Positions 50,033-58,524 of a stretch of DNA of 64,000 bases are shown in pieces. The stretch is from Amycolatopsis lexingtonensis (lineage in GTDB: Bacteria > Actinomycetota > Actinomycetes > Mycobacteriales > Pseudonocardiaceae): NCBI RefSeq assembly GCF_014873755.1, contig NZ_JADBEG010000001.1, forward strand, positions 9,212,501-9,276,500, in the 5' to 3' direction. The translations under genes were made by a program, and so were the position numbers. The first letter of the stretch is position 1. Each line of letters starts with the position of its first letter. The notes under the pieces were generated by a model, which was not told the DNA's origin, searched no databases, and saw only the letters and a program-made list of their open reading frames with translations.

Positions 50033-50599
50033 ATGGGCCGGACTCGCCCCGGCGACGCGCGGGGGAAGGTGCTCAAGGCCGCGTCGACGCTGTTCTACCG
50101 GGACGGCATCCACGTCGTGGGGGTCGACGCGGTGGCCGCGGCGGCGGGCGTCACGAAGGCGGCCCTGTACGGCAACTTCGGTTCGAAGAGCCGGCTCGTG
50201 GTGGCGTACCTGCGGGAGCGCGACCGCGCGTGGCAGGAGCAGGTCGACGAGATCACGGCGGCGCATCCGGAGCCCCGGGAGCGGGTGCTGGCGGTGTTCG
50301 ACGCTTACGAGGCGTGGTTGTCCCGGGACGGGTACCGGGGTTGCGCGTTCCTCAACGCGACTTCGGAGTTCCCCGACCCGGCCGACCCGGTGCGCGAGGT
50401 GGTCCGCCACCACAAGACGGCGCTGCACGGTTACTTGCGGGCACAGCTCGCGCGAGCTGGAGAACCGGACCGGCTGGCCGACGAGCTGATGCTGGTGCTC
50501 GAGGGCGCCGCGGTGCAGTCGGTGGTCGCCCAGGACGCGACCCCGTTCCGCACGGCGAAGCGCCTGGCCACGTCCATGCTCGGCGACCGGCCGGCCTGA
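50033..50599 (+). CDS. TetR-family repressor
   Basis: 188 residues from ATG 50033 (GGGAGG upstream; GTG 50030 is one codon earlier). N-terminal HTH: VLKAASTLFYRDGIHVVGVDAVAAAAGVTKAALYGNFGSKSRLVVAYL. The helical ligand domain follows, with a Cys in YRGCAFLNATSEFPD. Expected to control itself and the divergent transporter through the palindrome at 49963. Confidence 0.88.
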   Translation: MGRTRPGDARGKVLKAASTLFYRDGIHVVGVDAVAAAAGVTKAALYGNFGSKSRLVVAYLRERDRAWQEQVDEITAAHPEPRERVLAVFDAYEAWLSRDGYRGCAFLNATSEFPDPADPVREVVRHHKTALHGYLRAQLARAGEPDRLADELMLVLEGAAVQSVVAQDATPFRTAKRLATSMLGDRPA

Positions 50600-50622
50600 G
50601 CGCCGGCGACGGCTTCGCCGAC

Positions 50623-50706
50623 GTCTTGAATGACTCATTCAGGTCTTCGGAGGTCCTGAATGAGTCATTCAAGACATCGCAGGACCACCCGGTGCGACTT
50701 TGCCGG
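50623..50706. repeat. Dispersed hairpin repeat, family B, locus 2
   Basis: Perfect 21-bp arms (50623-50643 and 50655-50675, core TGAATGACTCATTCA) and the 11-nt loop are the same, base for base, as at 17857-17909. The box GCGACTTTGCCGG follows at 50694-50706, as it does at 17939. It lies 24 nt after the tetR stop, where it could act as a terminator. Confidence 0.85.
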
Positions 50707-50795
50707 GACCCTGCCTGGTGCCCGCGCCTGATCGCGCGCTGTCCGGTTCTGTCTCTTGACTCGTCACCCTCCCCGTGCGCACCATACCCGCGTAG

Positions 50796-50807
50796 TAATT
50801 CGAATTA
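50796..50807. promoter_or_regulatory. LacI-type operator before the FAD oxidoreductase gene
   Basis: Perfect 12-bp palindrome TAATTCGAATTA, an AT-rich island in GC-rich DNA, 22 nt before the start. A TTGACT at 50756 with a loose CCATAC -10 may be the promoter. The same site, one base changed, precedes the ABC importer operon at 53602. Confidence 0.7.
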
Positions 50808-50828
50808 TCACCGCGCGGGGAAGGCTTC

Positions 50829-52448
50829 ATGAAGGAACTGGGCACCGAGATTCTCATCGTCGGCGGGGGACTCGGCGGCGTCGCCGCCGCGCTGGCCGCG
50901 GCTTCCCACGGCCGGCGGGTCGTCCTCACCGAAGAGACCGACTGGCTCGGCGGCCAGCTCACCGCGCAAGCCGTTCCGCCGGACGAAAACCCGTGGATCG
51001 AGCGGTTCGGGTCCACCCGCACCTACCGCGAGCTGCGCGCCGGCATCCGCGACCACTACCGCCGCCACTACCCGCTTCGCGCCGAAGCCGCGAAGCACGC
51101 CGAGCTCAATCCCGGGGCGGGGAAGGTCAGCAAGCTCTGCCACGAGCCGCGGGTCGCGCTCGCGGTCATCGAAGCCATGCTCGCGCCGCACGTCAGTGCC
51201 GGGCGGATCCTCGTTCTGCGCCACCACCGGCCGGTCGAGGTGCACACCGATGGCGACCGGGTCGACGCCGTGGTGATCGAGAACGGCGAAGACCGGGTCG
51301 TCGTCAACGCCCAGTACGTCCTCGACGCCACCGAGAACGGTGACCTCCTGCCGCTCGCCGGGACCGAACACGTCACCGGCGCGGAAGCCCGGAGCACCCA
51401 CGGCGAACCGCACGCGCCGGACGAAGCCGCGCCCGCGAACCTGCAAGGCATCACCTACTGCTTCGCGGTTTCTCACCACGAAGGCGAAGACCACGTCATC
51501 GACAAGCCCGCGATGTACGGCTTCTGGCGCGACTACCAGCCGGACTTCTGGCCCGGCCCGCTGCTCGGCTTCGTCGCCCCCGACCCGCGGACCCTCGAGC
51601 CGGTCAAACGCACTTTCGTGCCGAACCCGCCCGGCGACCCCCTGGCCGTCAGCGCCGACCAGAGCGCCGACGCCGGCGACAAGGAGCTGTGGACGTTCCG
51701 CCGCATCCTCGCCCGCAACCTGCACACCGACGGCGCGTTCGACTCCGACGTCACGCTGGTCAACTGGCCGCTCAACGACTACTGGCTCAAGCCCGCCCTC
51801 ACGATCCCCGGCCACGCGACCGAAGCCGACGTGCAGACCGCGCACCACGAAGCCAAGCAGCTCAGCCTGTCCGTCCTCCACTGGCTGCAGACCGAGGCAC
51901 CCCGCGCGGACGGCGGCACCGGCTTCCCCGGGCTCAAGCTCCGCCCCGACGTCACCGGCACGGCGGACGGCCTCGCGAAGTCCGCGTACGTCCGCGAAGC
52001 CCGCCGCATCAAGGCCGTCACGACGGTCACCGAGCACGACGTCTCGGCCGAGATCCTCGGGGTCGACGGCCGGGTGCGCCGCGCGGACGCCGTCGGGGTC
52101 GGCAGCTACCGGATCGACCTGCACCCGTCGACCGGCGGGGACAACTACATCGACGTCGCCAGCGTGCCGTACGAGATCCCGCTCGGCGCGCTGCTGCCGG
52201 TGCGCACCCGGAACCTGCTGCCCGCGGGCAAGAACATCGGCACCACGCACATCACGAACGGCTGCTTCCGGCTGCACCCCGTCGAGTGGAACGTCGGCGA
52301 GGTCGCCGGGCTGCTCGCGGCCTTCGCCATCAGCGAGGACGTCGAGCCGAAAGCCGTGCGCGAAGACACCCGGCTCTTCGAGGACTTCGCGCGCGTGCTG
52401 GACGCCGCCGGGGTGGAACGCCGGTGGCCGGAAGTGCGGGGGTACTGA
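50829..52448 (+). CDS. FAD-dependent oxidoreductase (FAD_oxidored family)
   Basis: 539 residues. N-terminal dinucleotide-binding motif ILIVGGGLGGVAAALAAASHGRRVVLTEET, then DWLGGQLTAQAVPPDE, typical of PF12831 proteins, and a C-terminal FAD block LLPVRTRNLLPAGKNIGTTHITNGCFRLHPVEWNVGEVAGLLAAFA. Such enzymes often sit in carbohydrate-use loci; the substrate is unknown. The LacI gene follows after 48 nt. A palindromic operator stands before it. Confidence 0.85.
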   Translation: MKELGTEILIVGGGLGGVAAALAAASHGRRVVLTEETDWLGGQLTAQAVPPDENPWIERFGSTRTYRELRAGIRDHYRRHYPLRAEAAKHAELNPGAGKVSKLCHEPRVALAVIEAMLAPHVSAGRILVLRHHRPVEVHTDGDRVDAVVIENGEDRVVVNAQYVLDATENGDLLPLAGTEHVTGAEARSTHGEPHAPDEAAPANLQGITYCFAVSHHEGEDHVIDKPAMYGFWRDYQPDFWPGPLLGFVAPDPRTLEPVKRTFVPNPPGDPLAVSADQSADAGDKELWTFRRILARNLHTDGAFDSDVTLVNWPLNDYWLKPALTIPGHATEADVQTAHHEAKQLSLSVLHWLQTEAPRADGGTGFPGLKLRPDVTGTADGLAKSAYVREARRIKAVTTVTEHDVSAEILGVDGRVRRADAVGVGSYRIDLHPSTGGDNYIDVASVPYEIPLGALLPVRTRNLLPAGKNIGTTHITNGCFRLHPVEWNVGEVAGLLAAFAISEDVEPKAVREDTRLFEDFARVLDAAGVERRWPEVRGY

Positions 52449-52496
52449 CCGTGCCGCCGGTAAGGTCTGGCGGAGTCGCGCGAGAAGGAGTCACGG

Positions 52497-53552
52497 ATGA
52501 CGGCGGGTTCGGGCCGGGTCACGCAGGCCCAGGTGGCGCGCCTGGCCGGCGTCTCGCAGGCCGTCGTGTCCATGGTGCTCAACGGCTCCGACAGCCTGCG
52601 CATCACCCCGGAGACCCGCGACCGCGTGCAGCAGGTGCTCCGCGAAACCGGCTACACCGTGGACATCATGGGCCGGCGGCTGCGCGGGAAGTCCAACCAG
52701 ATCCTCGGCGTCTTCACCTACGAATCGGTGTTCCCGTCCGGGGTGGCCGACTTCTACCGGCCGTTCCTGCTCGGCATCGAGGAGGAGGCCGAGCAGCAGG
52801 GCTTCGACCTGCTGCTGTTCACCAGCGGTGGCCGCCGCGACGGGCGCCGCCGCATCTACGAGGCGGGCACGAACCGGCTGCGCATCGCGGACGGCTCGAT
52901 CCTGCTCGGCAGGCACAACGACCCGCAGGAGCTCGCGCAGCTGGTCGAGGAGCAGTTCCCGTTCGTGTTCGTCGGCCGCCGCGAGTCGCCGACCGGGCCG
53001 ATCAGCTACGTCGGCGCGGACTACGTCGCCGCCACCCGTGAGGTCCACGAGTGGCTGTGGGGCCTCGGGCACCGCCGGATCGGGCTGCTCAGCGTCACCG
53101 AGGAGAACGAGCCGACGCTCGACCGCCGTGCCGGGTACGAGGCCGCCGCGCGCAAGCACCGCCGTCCGCCGCTGGTGTTCCTCGCGGACGACCCGGCGAT
53201 CGCGTTGCGGCAGGCGCGCGACGAAGGCGTGACGGCGTTGCTCGTCGAGAGCTCGGCGATGGCCGACGGCATCCTGGCGTGCGCGCACGACGTGGGGCTG
53301 ACCGTGCCCGCGGACCTTTCGCTCGTCGTGCTGGGCGACGCCGACCCGTCGCAGCAGCCGCACGCGCACGCCGTGCCGAGCACCGCGACCGACTGGTCGA
53401 TGTTCCGCATCCCGCGCCACGAAATGGGCGTGCACGCGGTGCGCGTGCTCGTCGAGCTGTTGCGGAAACCCCAGTCGCGCCAGCTGCTCCTGCCGTGCAC
53501 GATCCACGAGGGCGCCACCGCGGCCGGACCCTCCACAACAGACTCCCGCTGA
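52497..53552 (+). CDS. LacI-family transcriptional regulator
   Basis: 351 residues. N-terminal LacI HTH (VTQAQVARLAGVSQAVVSMVLNGSD, then RDRVQQVLRETGY) with hinge region, followed by a periplasmic-binding-protein-like sugar domain (ILGVFTYESVFPSGVADFYRPFLLGIEEEAEQQGFDLLLF). It lies between two copies of the TAATTCGAATTA site and upstream of a sugar ABC importer, so it is the likely local repressor. ATG 52497 follows GAAGGAG. Confidence 0.9.
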   Translation: MTAGSGRVTQAQVARLAGVSQAVVSMVLNGSDSLRITPETRDRVQQVLRETGYTVDIMGRRLRGKSNQILGVFTYESVFPSGVADFYRPFLLGIEEEAEQQGFDLLLFTSGGRRDGRRRIYEAGTNRLRIADGSILLGRHNDPQELAQLVEEQFPFVFVGRRESPTGPISYVGADYVAATREVHEWLWGLGHRRIGLLSVTEENEPTLDRRAGYEAAARKHRRPPLVFLADDPAIALRQARDEGVTALLVESSAMADGILACAHDVGLTVPADLSLVVLGDADPSQQPHAHAVPSTATDWSMFRIPRHEMGVHAVRVLVELLRKPQSRQLLLPCTIHEGATAAGPSTTDSR

Positions 53553-53566
53553 GGCCGATCGGCCTG

Positions 53567-53613
53567 TTGACAGTGCACGGGGCGGCGCTTACCGTCCCTG
53601 CTAATTCGAATAA
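53567..53613 (+). promoter_or_regulatory. Promoter and operator of the sugar ABC importer operon
   Basis: TTGACA (53567-53572), 17-nt spacer, TACCGT (53590-53595) form a good sigma-70-like promoter. TAATTCGAATAA (53602-53613) begins about where transcription should start and differs by one base from the palindrome at 50796. A repressor bound there would block initiation. AGGAGG follows, before GTG 53626. Confidence 0.7.
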
Positions 53614-53625
53614 CCAGGAGGCATC

Positions 53626-54915
53626 GTGGCCTACCGGAGAATCCGGCTGCTCGCCGCGGCCCTGTCCGCCGTCGCACTGGCTTCGACGGCGTGCTCGGGC
53701 GGCGCCGGCGACGACAAGAACATCGCACTGCGCATGACCGTCTGGACGACGGACAAGAACCAGCTCGCCCTCTTCGACTCCATCGCCACCGAGTACCGCA
53801 AGGCCCACCCGGAGGTCGCGTCGGTCAAGTTCGACGTCGTCCCGGGCGACACCAGCGCCTACTCGGCCGCGCTTACCACGCAGCTCTCCGGCGGCAACCC
53901 GCCGGACCTCGCGTGGATCCTCGAGCGCGACGCGCCCGACTTCGTCCAGTCCGGCGCGCTCACCGACCTCAAGCCCACCTTGGACGCCGCCGCCGGGTAC
54001 AACGCGGCCGAACTGGTCCCGTCGGCGACGAAGCTGTGGACCAAGGACAGCGGCCTGTACGCCTACCCGTTCTCGACCTCGCCGTTCGGCATGTTCTACA
54101 ACAAGAACCTGCTGACGCAGGCCGGGATCACCGAGACACCCGACCAGCTGGTCGCGAGTGGACGGTGGACCTGGGAGGCCGCCCGGCAGATCGCGACGCA
54201 GGTCGCCGCGAAGGACACCGGCAAGGCGGGCCTGGTGATCCGCGAGTTCGAGTACAAGCAGTGGGTGCTGCTCGCCTCGGTGTGGCGCGGCTTCGGCGCC
54301 GACGCCTGGGGCCCGGACGGCAAGACGTGCGGGTTCACCTCCCCGGAGATGACGTCCGCGATGACCTTCCTGCACCAGGCGATCTTCACCGACAAGGCGC
54401 TGCCCGGCCCGGGCACGACGGCGGACTTCTTCGCCGGGGAAGCCGGCCTGACCATCGCGCAGATCAGCCGCGCCGGGCTGCTCAAGGCCAAGCCGTTCGA
54501 GTGGGGCATCGTCCCGCTGCCCGCCGGTCCGAAGGCGAACGCGCAGGTCATCGGCCAGGCCGGGATCGGCGTGCCGGTGAAGGGCAAGCACGCCAAGGCC
54601 GCCGCGGACTTCCTCGCGTTCTTCACCAACCCGGCCAACTCGGCGAAGCTCGGCCAGTACTTCCCGCCGGCCCGCGACAGCCTGCTCAACGCGGCCACCC
54701 TGGCCAAGGCGAACCCGCTGTTCAGCCAGGAGCAGCTGCAGAACGTCGTGGTGAACGGGATCAAGACCGGCGCGGTGCTGCCGTCGCACACCGGCAGCGC
54801 GCGGATCGCGTCGCTCGTCCAGTCCGCTTTGGACCCGATGTGGAAGCCGGACGCGAACGTGCCCGCCGCGCTGGCCGGCGTCTGCCAGGCGATCGACCCG
54901 GCGCTGAGCCAATGA
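53626..54915 (+). CDS. ABC importer sugar-binding lipoprotein
   Basis: 429 residues from GTG 53626 with AGGAGG 4 nt upstream. Type II signal peptide with lipobox ALASTAC (Cys at about 24). Family 1 extracellular solute-binding protein: ALRMTVWTTDKNQLALFDSIATEYRKAHPEVASVKFDVVPGD and later YAYPFSTSPFGMFYNKNLLTQAGI. Captures an oligosaccharide for the two permeases encoded next. No ATPase is in the operon; a shared MsiK-type ATPase encoded elsewhere is usual in actinomycetes. Confidence 0.9.
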   Translation: MAYRRIRLLAAALSAVALASTACSGGAGDDKNIALRMTVWTTDKNQLALFDSIATEYRKAHPEVASVKFDVVPGDTSAYSAALTTQLSGGNPPDLAWILERDAPDFVQSGALTDLKPTLDAAAGYNAAELVPSATKLWTKDSGLYAYPFSTSPFGMFYNKNLLTQAGITETPDQLVASGRWTWEAARQIATQVAAKDTGKAGLVIREFEYKQWVLLASVWRGFGADAWGPDGKTCGFTSPEMTSAMTFLHQAIFTDKALPGPGTTADFFAGEAGLTIAQISRAGLLKAKPFEWGIVPLPAGPKANAQVIGQAGIGVPVKGKHAKAAADFLAFFTNPANSAKLGQYFPPARDSLLNAATLAKANPLFSQEQLQNVVVNGIKTGAVLPSHTGSARIASLVQSALDPMWKPDANVPAALAGVCQAIDPALSQ

Positions 54916-55796
54916 CGTGGACCTCGAGGAAGCGCGAAGAGCTGGCGGGGTGGCTCTTCATCGCCCCGCAGGCTCTCGGGTTCCTCGCCTTCGTCGTCGC
55001 GCCGCTGGTCGCGGTGGTCTGGTACAGCCTCCAGGACGTCAACCTCCTCGCCGGGACGTCGACGTTCGCGGGCGCGGACAACTACGCGAAGCTCTTCGAC
55101 GACCCGACCGCGCCGAAGGTCGCCCGCGCGACGGCGATCTTCTGCGTCGGCCTGGTCGTGCTGAACCTCGCGCTGGCGCTGTCGCTGGCGTTGCTGCTCA
55201 ACCTGAAGCTGCGCGGTACCACGGTGTTCCGCACGGTCTTCTTCTCGCCGGTGGTCATCACGCTCGTCGCCTGGACGATCGTGTGGAACTTCCTCCTGCA
55301 GGACAACGGCGGGATCAACTCGCTGCTGCAGACGATCGGCGTCGACGGGCCGAACTGGCTGCGGGGCAACGGCACCGCGATGCTCTCGGTGATCGTGGTG
55401 CAGGTGCTGAAGAACGTCGGGCTCAACATGGTGCTGTTCCTCGCCGCGCTGCAGGGCATCCCGCAGTCCATTGTGGAAGCGTCGCAACTGGACGGTGCCG
55501 GGCCGTGGCGCCGGTTCCGCTCGGTGACACTGCCGATGATCAGCCCGACCACGCTGCTCACCGCGATCATCACCGTGGCCGGCGCGCTGCAGGTGTTCGC
55601 GCAGATCCAGGTGCTGACGCTGGGCGGCCCCGCCGACAGCACCAACGTCCTGGTCTTCTACTTCTACCAGCAGGCCTTCGCCAACCACGACCTCGGGTAC
55701 GGCTCGGCGCTGGCGGTCGTGCTGTTCCTCGTCATCCTGGCGCTCACGCTGCTGCAGTGGCGGATGCGGAAGCGGTGGGTGTTCCATGAGTCGTAG
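54912..55796 (+). CDS. ABC sugar importer permease, MalF/UgpA type
   Basis: 294 residues, six membrane helices, and the cytoplasmic EAA loop that contacts the ATPase (VEASQLDGAGPWRRFRSVTLPMISPT, about residues 190-215). ATGA overlap with the binding-protein gene. Its end overlaps the next permease by 11 nt. Confidence 0.9.
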   Translation: MTWTSRKREELAGWLFIAPQALGFLAFVVAPLVAVVWYSLQDVNLLAGTSTFAGADNYAKLFDDPTAPKVARATAIFCVGLVVLNLALALSLALLLNLKLRGTTVFRTVFFSPVVITLVAWTIVWNFLLQDNGGINSLLQTIGVDGPNWLRGNGTAMLSVIVVQVLKNVGLNMVLFLAALQGIPQSIVEASQLDGAGPWRRFRSVTLPMISPTTLLTAIITVAGALQVFAQIQVLTLGGPADSTNVLVFYFYQQAFANHDLGYGSALAVVLFLVILALTLLQWRMRKRWVFHES

Positions 55797-56613
55797 GGCG
55801 AAGATCGCCTGCTACGCGGTGATGGTCGTGCTGGCCGTGCCGTTCGTGTTCCCCACCTGGTGGATGATCACGGCGTCGCTGCTGCCGGCCAACGAAGTCC
55901 TCGCGTACCCGCCGAAGCTGTTCCCGAACCAGCCGCAGTGGGAGAACTACCGGACGGCGTTCACCGACTTCCCGTTGGCGCAGCAGTACTTCAACAGCCT
56001 CTACATCGCCGTGCTCGTCACGCTCGGCACGATGTTCTTCTCCTCGCTGGCCGGGTACGCGTTCGCCCGCATCCGGTTCCGCGGCGAGAAGCTCTTCGCG
56101 CTGATCCTCATCGGACTGATGGTGCCGAGCGAGGTCACGATCATCCCGCTGTTCCGGGTGGTCGACGACCTGGGCCTGACGAACACGCACTGGCCGCTCA
56201 TCGTCGTGCCGATCTTCGGGGCGCCGAGCGTGCTGGCGACGTTCGTGATGCGCCAGTTCTTCATCACGATCCCGGGCGAGCTCGAAGAAGCGGGCCGGCT
56301 CGACGGCCTCTCGCGGTTCGGGCTCTACCGGCGCGTCGCCCTGCCGATCGCGAAACCCGCGCTGGCCGCGGTCGCGATCTTCACCTTCCTGAACACGTGG
56401 AACTTCTTCCTGGAACCGCTGGTCTACCTGACCGACAAGAGCATGTTCACGCTGCCGGTGGCGCTGACGCAGTACGTCGACGTCTACGGCGGTCACCTCT
56501 GGAACGTCCAGCTCGCCGCCGCGACCACGACGGTCGTGCCGGTGCTGGTCGTGTTCATCATCGCGCAACGCCAGTTCGTCGAAGGGCTCGCCCAGAGCGG
56601 CCTGAAAGGCTAG
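55786..56613 (+). CDS. ABC sugar importer permease, MalG/UgpE type
   Basis: 275 residues, six membrane helices and an EAA loop (EEAGRLDGLSRFGLYRRVALPIAKPAL, about 166-192). N-terminal FPTWWMITASLLPANEVLAYPPKLFP is typical of MalG-type subunits. Pairs with the preceding permease. The following secreted protein begins 9 nt after its stop, so it is probably in the same operon. Confidence 0.9.
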   Translation: MSRRAKIACYAVMVVLAVPFVFPTWWMITASLLPANEVLAYPPKLFPNQPQWENYRTAFTDFPLAQQYFNSLYIAVLVTLGTMFFSSLAGYAFARIRFRGEKLFALILIGLMVPSEVTIIPLFRVVDDLGLTNTHWPLIVVPIFGAPSVLATFVMRQFFITIPGELEEAGRLDGLSRFGLYRRVALPIAKPALAAVAIFTFLNTWNFFLEPLVYLTDKSMFTLPVALTQYVDVYGGHLWNVQLAAATTTVVPVLVVFIIAQRQFVEGLAQSGLKG

Positions 56614-56622
56614 GAGGCAGTC

Positions 56623-58524
56623 GTGATCGATCGCAGAACCTTCCTCGGCGGAGCCACCGCCGCCGCCTTGCTCGGCCTGGCGGGGACGGCTTCGGCCGCG
56701 GTACCCCCGCCGGCGGGCCCGTTCCCGCCGCTCGCCCCGCTGCCGCCCGGGGCGCCGGACCGGCGGCTCTTCTCGCCGCTGGAGCAGCGTTTCGCGCCCT
56801 ACCTCGCCATTTTGCCGGGCATTGTCAACGATGTCAGCGTGGATCCGGCCACCCTGGGCTTCTTCGGGGGCGGCTGGTGGCGGACGCCGAGCGAGCCGTA
56901 CAACGCCCGCGTCCAGGAGCACGTCTACACGCTGAGCTGGTTCTACGCGAACCGGCGGCCGTGGAACCCGTACCACCTGGACCCCGCCCTGCGGAACCGG
57001 CTCGACGCGGCGATCGCGCACTACCTGAACCTGCAGCACGCCGACGGCTCGTTCCCGGAGTACTCGATCACCGAGAAGTCCAAGGCCGCCACCGGGTTCG
57101 GCATGGGCTACCTCGCGAAGACCCTCGCCCACCTGCGGCAGGTCAACGCGCTGCCCGCCCGGCGCGGCGAGCTGACCGCCGCGCTGCACCAGGGCATGAC
57201 GTGGTTCCTTAACCCGGCCAACCCGATCTGGGCGCACCCGGTCGAGTACGCCAACCAGAACGCGTCCGGGCTTTCGTCGTCCCAGCTGGCCTTGCGGCTG
57301 GACCCGGATCCCGTGCTGGGCAAGCAGCTGCGCGACCGGATCGAGTTCCTCGCCGCGAACGGCCAGAGCCCGGCGGGGTTCTTCTACGAGCCGACCGGCA
57401 TGGACGTCAACTACAACTTCGAGGTGATGCTCCCGGAAATCGCGGAGATCTACGCACTGACCCGGGACCGGACGGTCGTCGCGATGGCGCGGAAGTTCGC
57501 GGACTGGTTCGGCTACAACGTCGTCCGCGAACCCGACGGCTCCGGCTCGCTGACCTACGTGGCCACGTCGAGCCGCACGCACGTGTCGTACTACGACGAC
57601 GTCATCCCGGACCCGGACCGGACCAACCTCGCGTCGCTGTTCGTCCCGGAAGTACCGGACCTGGCCGCGTTCTTCACCACCCGCGAGGACCGCGCCGAGA
57701 CGCGCCGGCAGTGGGCGGCGACTCCGGGCCCGGCGATCGGACCGGCCAAACAGGACACTTCCCCGCGCATTCTCGCGCACGTCTCCTACGGCGAAGCTTT
57801 CCCTTCACGTGGCGAAAAGCAGGCCGCGCTCCGGCAGCTCCCGTACCTGCGTTCGGCCGACTTCGCCGTGCAGCGCCGGGACGAGGGGCTGAACCAGACC
57901 TACGTCTACGTCCGGCGCCCGCAGCTGTACCTCGCGGGGTTCTGGGGCACGCGGCCGTCGAGCTACGTCCGGGGTGCGCAGGGAATGCTGTGGCACCCGC
58001 GGGCGGGCATGGTCGTGCATTCCCAGCAGGACGACACGCAGTGCTGGGCCAGCCTGCTGCCCAACGGGACCCCGGACGCGCGCGGCCTGCTCGACGCGAC
58101 GTACGCCATCGGCGACCGCGCCTGGGACGGCGGCCGGCAGGTGCCCGGTTCGGCGCCGGTCGTCGTCCGGTACGGCTTGGACAGTCGCATCCGGACGGTC
58201 CTGACCATCACCCGGGACACCGTGACCCGCGAAGTCCGGGGGACCACGCCGCTGACCGAGCAGATCCCGCTGGTCCTGCACCCCGGCGACGACGTCCGGT
58301 TCGCCGACGGAACGCCGGTCGCCCACGGCGCCGGTGCGAGCGCGACGGCGTCAGGGCTGACGATCCGCCGCGGCGGCACGACGATCACCATCGGCTGGGG
58401 CGCCGCCCTGGCCGCGACCGTCACCGCGACCACCGTCATCTTCCTGCGTGACGGCGCCCGGCGGCTGCACGTCCTGCGGATTCCGCACCCCGGCACGCTC
58501 ACCACCGCGATCCGCCTTCGGTAG
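56623..58524 (+). CDS. Tat-type secreted protein, possible polysaccharide-active enzyme
   Basis: 633 residues from GTG 56623 (AGGAGG upstream). Leader IDRRTFLGGATAAALLGL is Tat-like. About 60-400 is rich in paired helices and aromatic residues (FFGGGWWRTPSEPYN, YLNLQHADGSFPEYS, PAGFFYEPTGMDVNYNFEVMLPE), like an alpha/alpha toroid of lyases or hydrolases; the C-terminal part is beta-rich. No catalytic signature recognised. Its place in a sugar-import operon suggests it makes or trims the imported saccharide. Its last 174 nt overlap the opposite-strand kinase gene. Confidence 0.7.
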   Translation: MIDRRTFLGGATAAALLGLAGTASAAVPPPAGPFPPLAPLPPGAPDRRLFSPLEQRFAPYLAILPGIVNDVSVDPATLGFFGGGWWRTPSEPYNARVQEHVYTLSWFYANRRPWNPYHLDPALRNRLDAAIAHYLNLQHADGSFPEYSITEKSKAATGFGMGYLAKTLAHLRQVNALPARRGELTAALHQGMTWFLNPANPIWAHPVEYANQNASGLSSSQLALRLDPDPVLGKQLRDRIEFLAANGQSPAGFFYEPTGMDVNYNFEVMLPEIAEIYALTRDRTVVAMARKFADWFGYNVVREPDGSGSLTYVATSSRTHVSYYDDVIPDPDRTNLASLFVPEVPDLAAFFTTREDRAETRRQWAATPGPAIGPAKQDTSPRILAHVSYGEAFPSRGEKQAALRQLPYLRSADFAVQRRDEGLNQTYVYVRRPQLYLAGFWGTRPSSYVRGAQGMLWHPRAGMVVHSQQDDTQCWASLLPNGTPDARGLLDATYAIGDRAWDGGRQVPGSAPVVVRYGLDSRIRTVLTITRDTVTREVRGTTPLTEQIPLVLHPGDDVRFADGTPVAHGAGASATASGLTIRRGGTTITIGWGAALAATVTATTVIFLRDGARRLHVLRIPHPGTLTTAIRLR

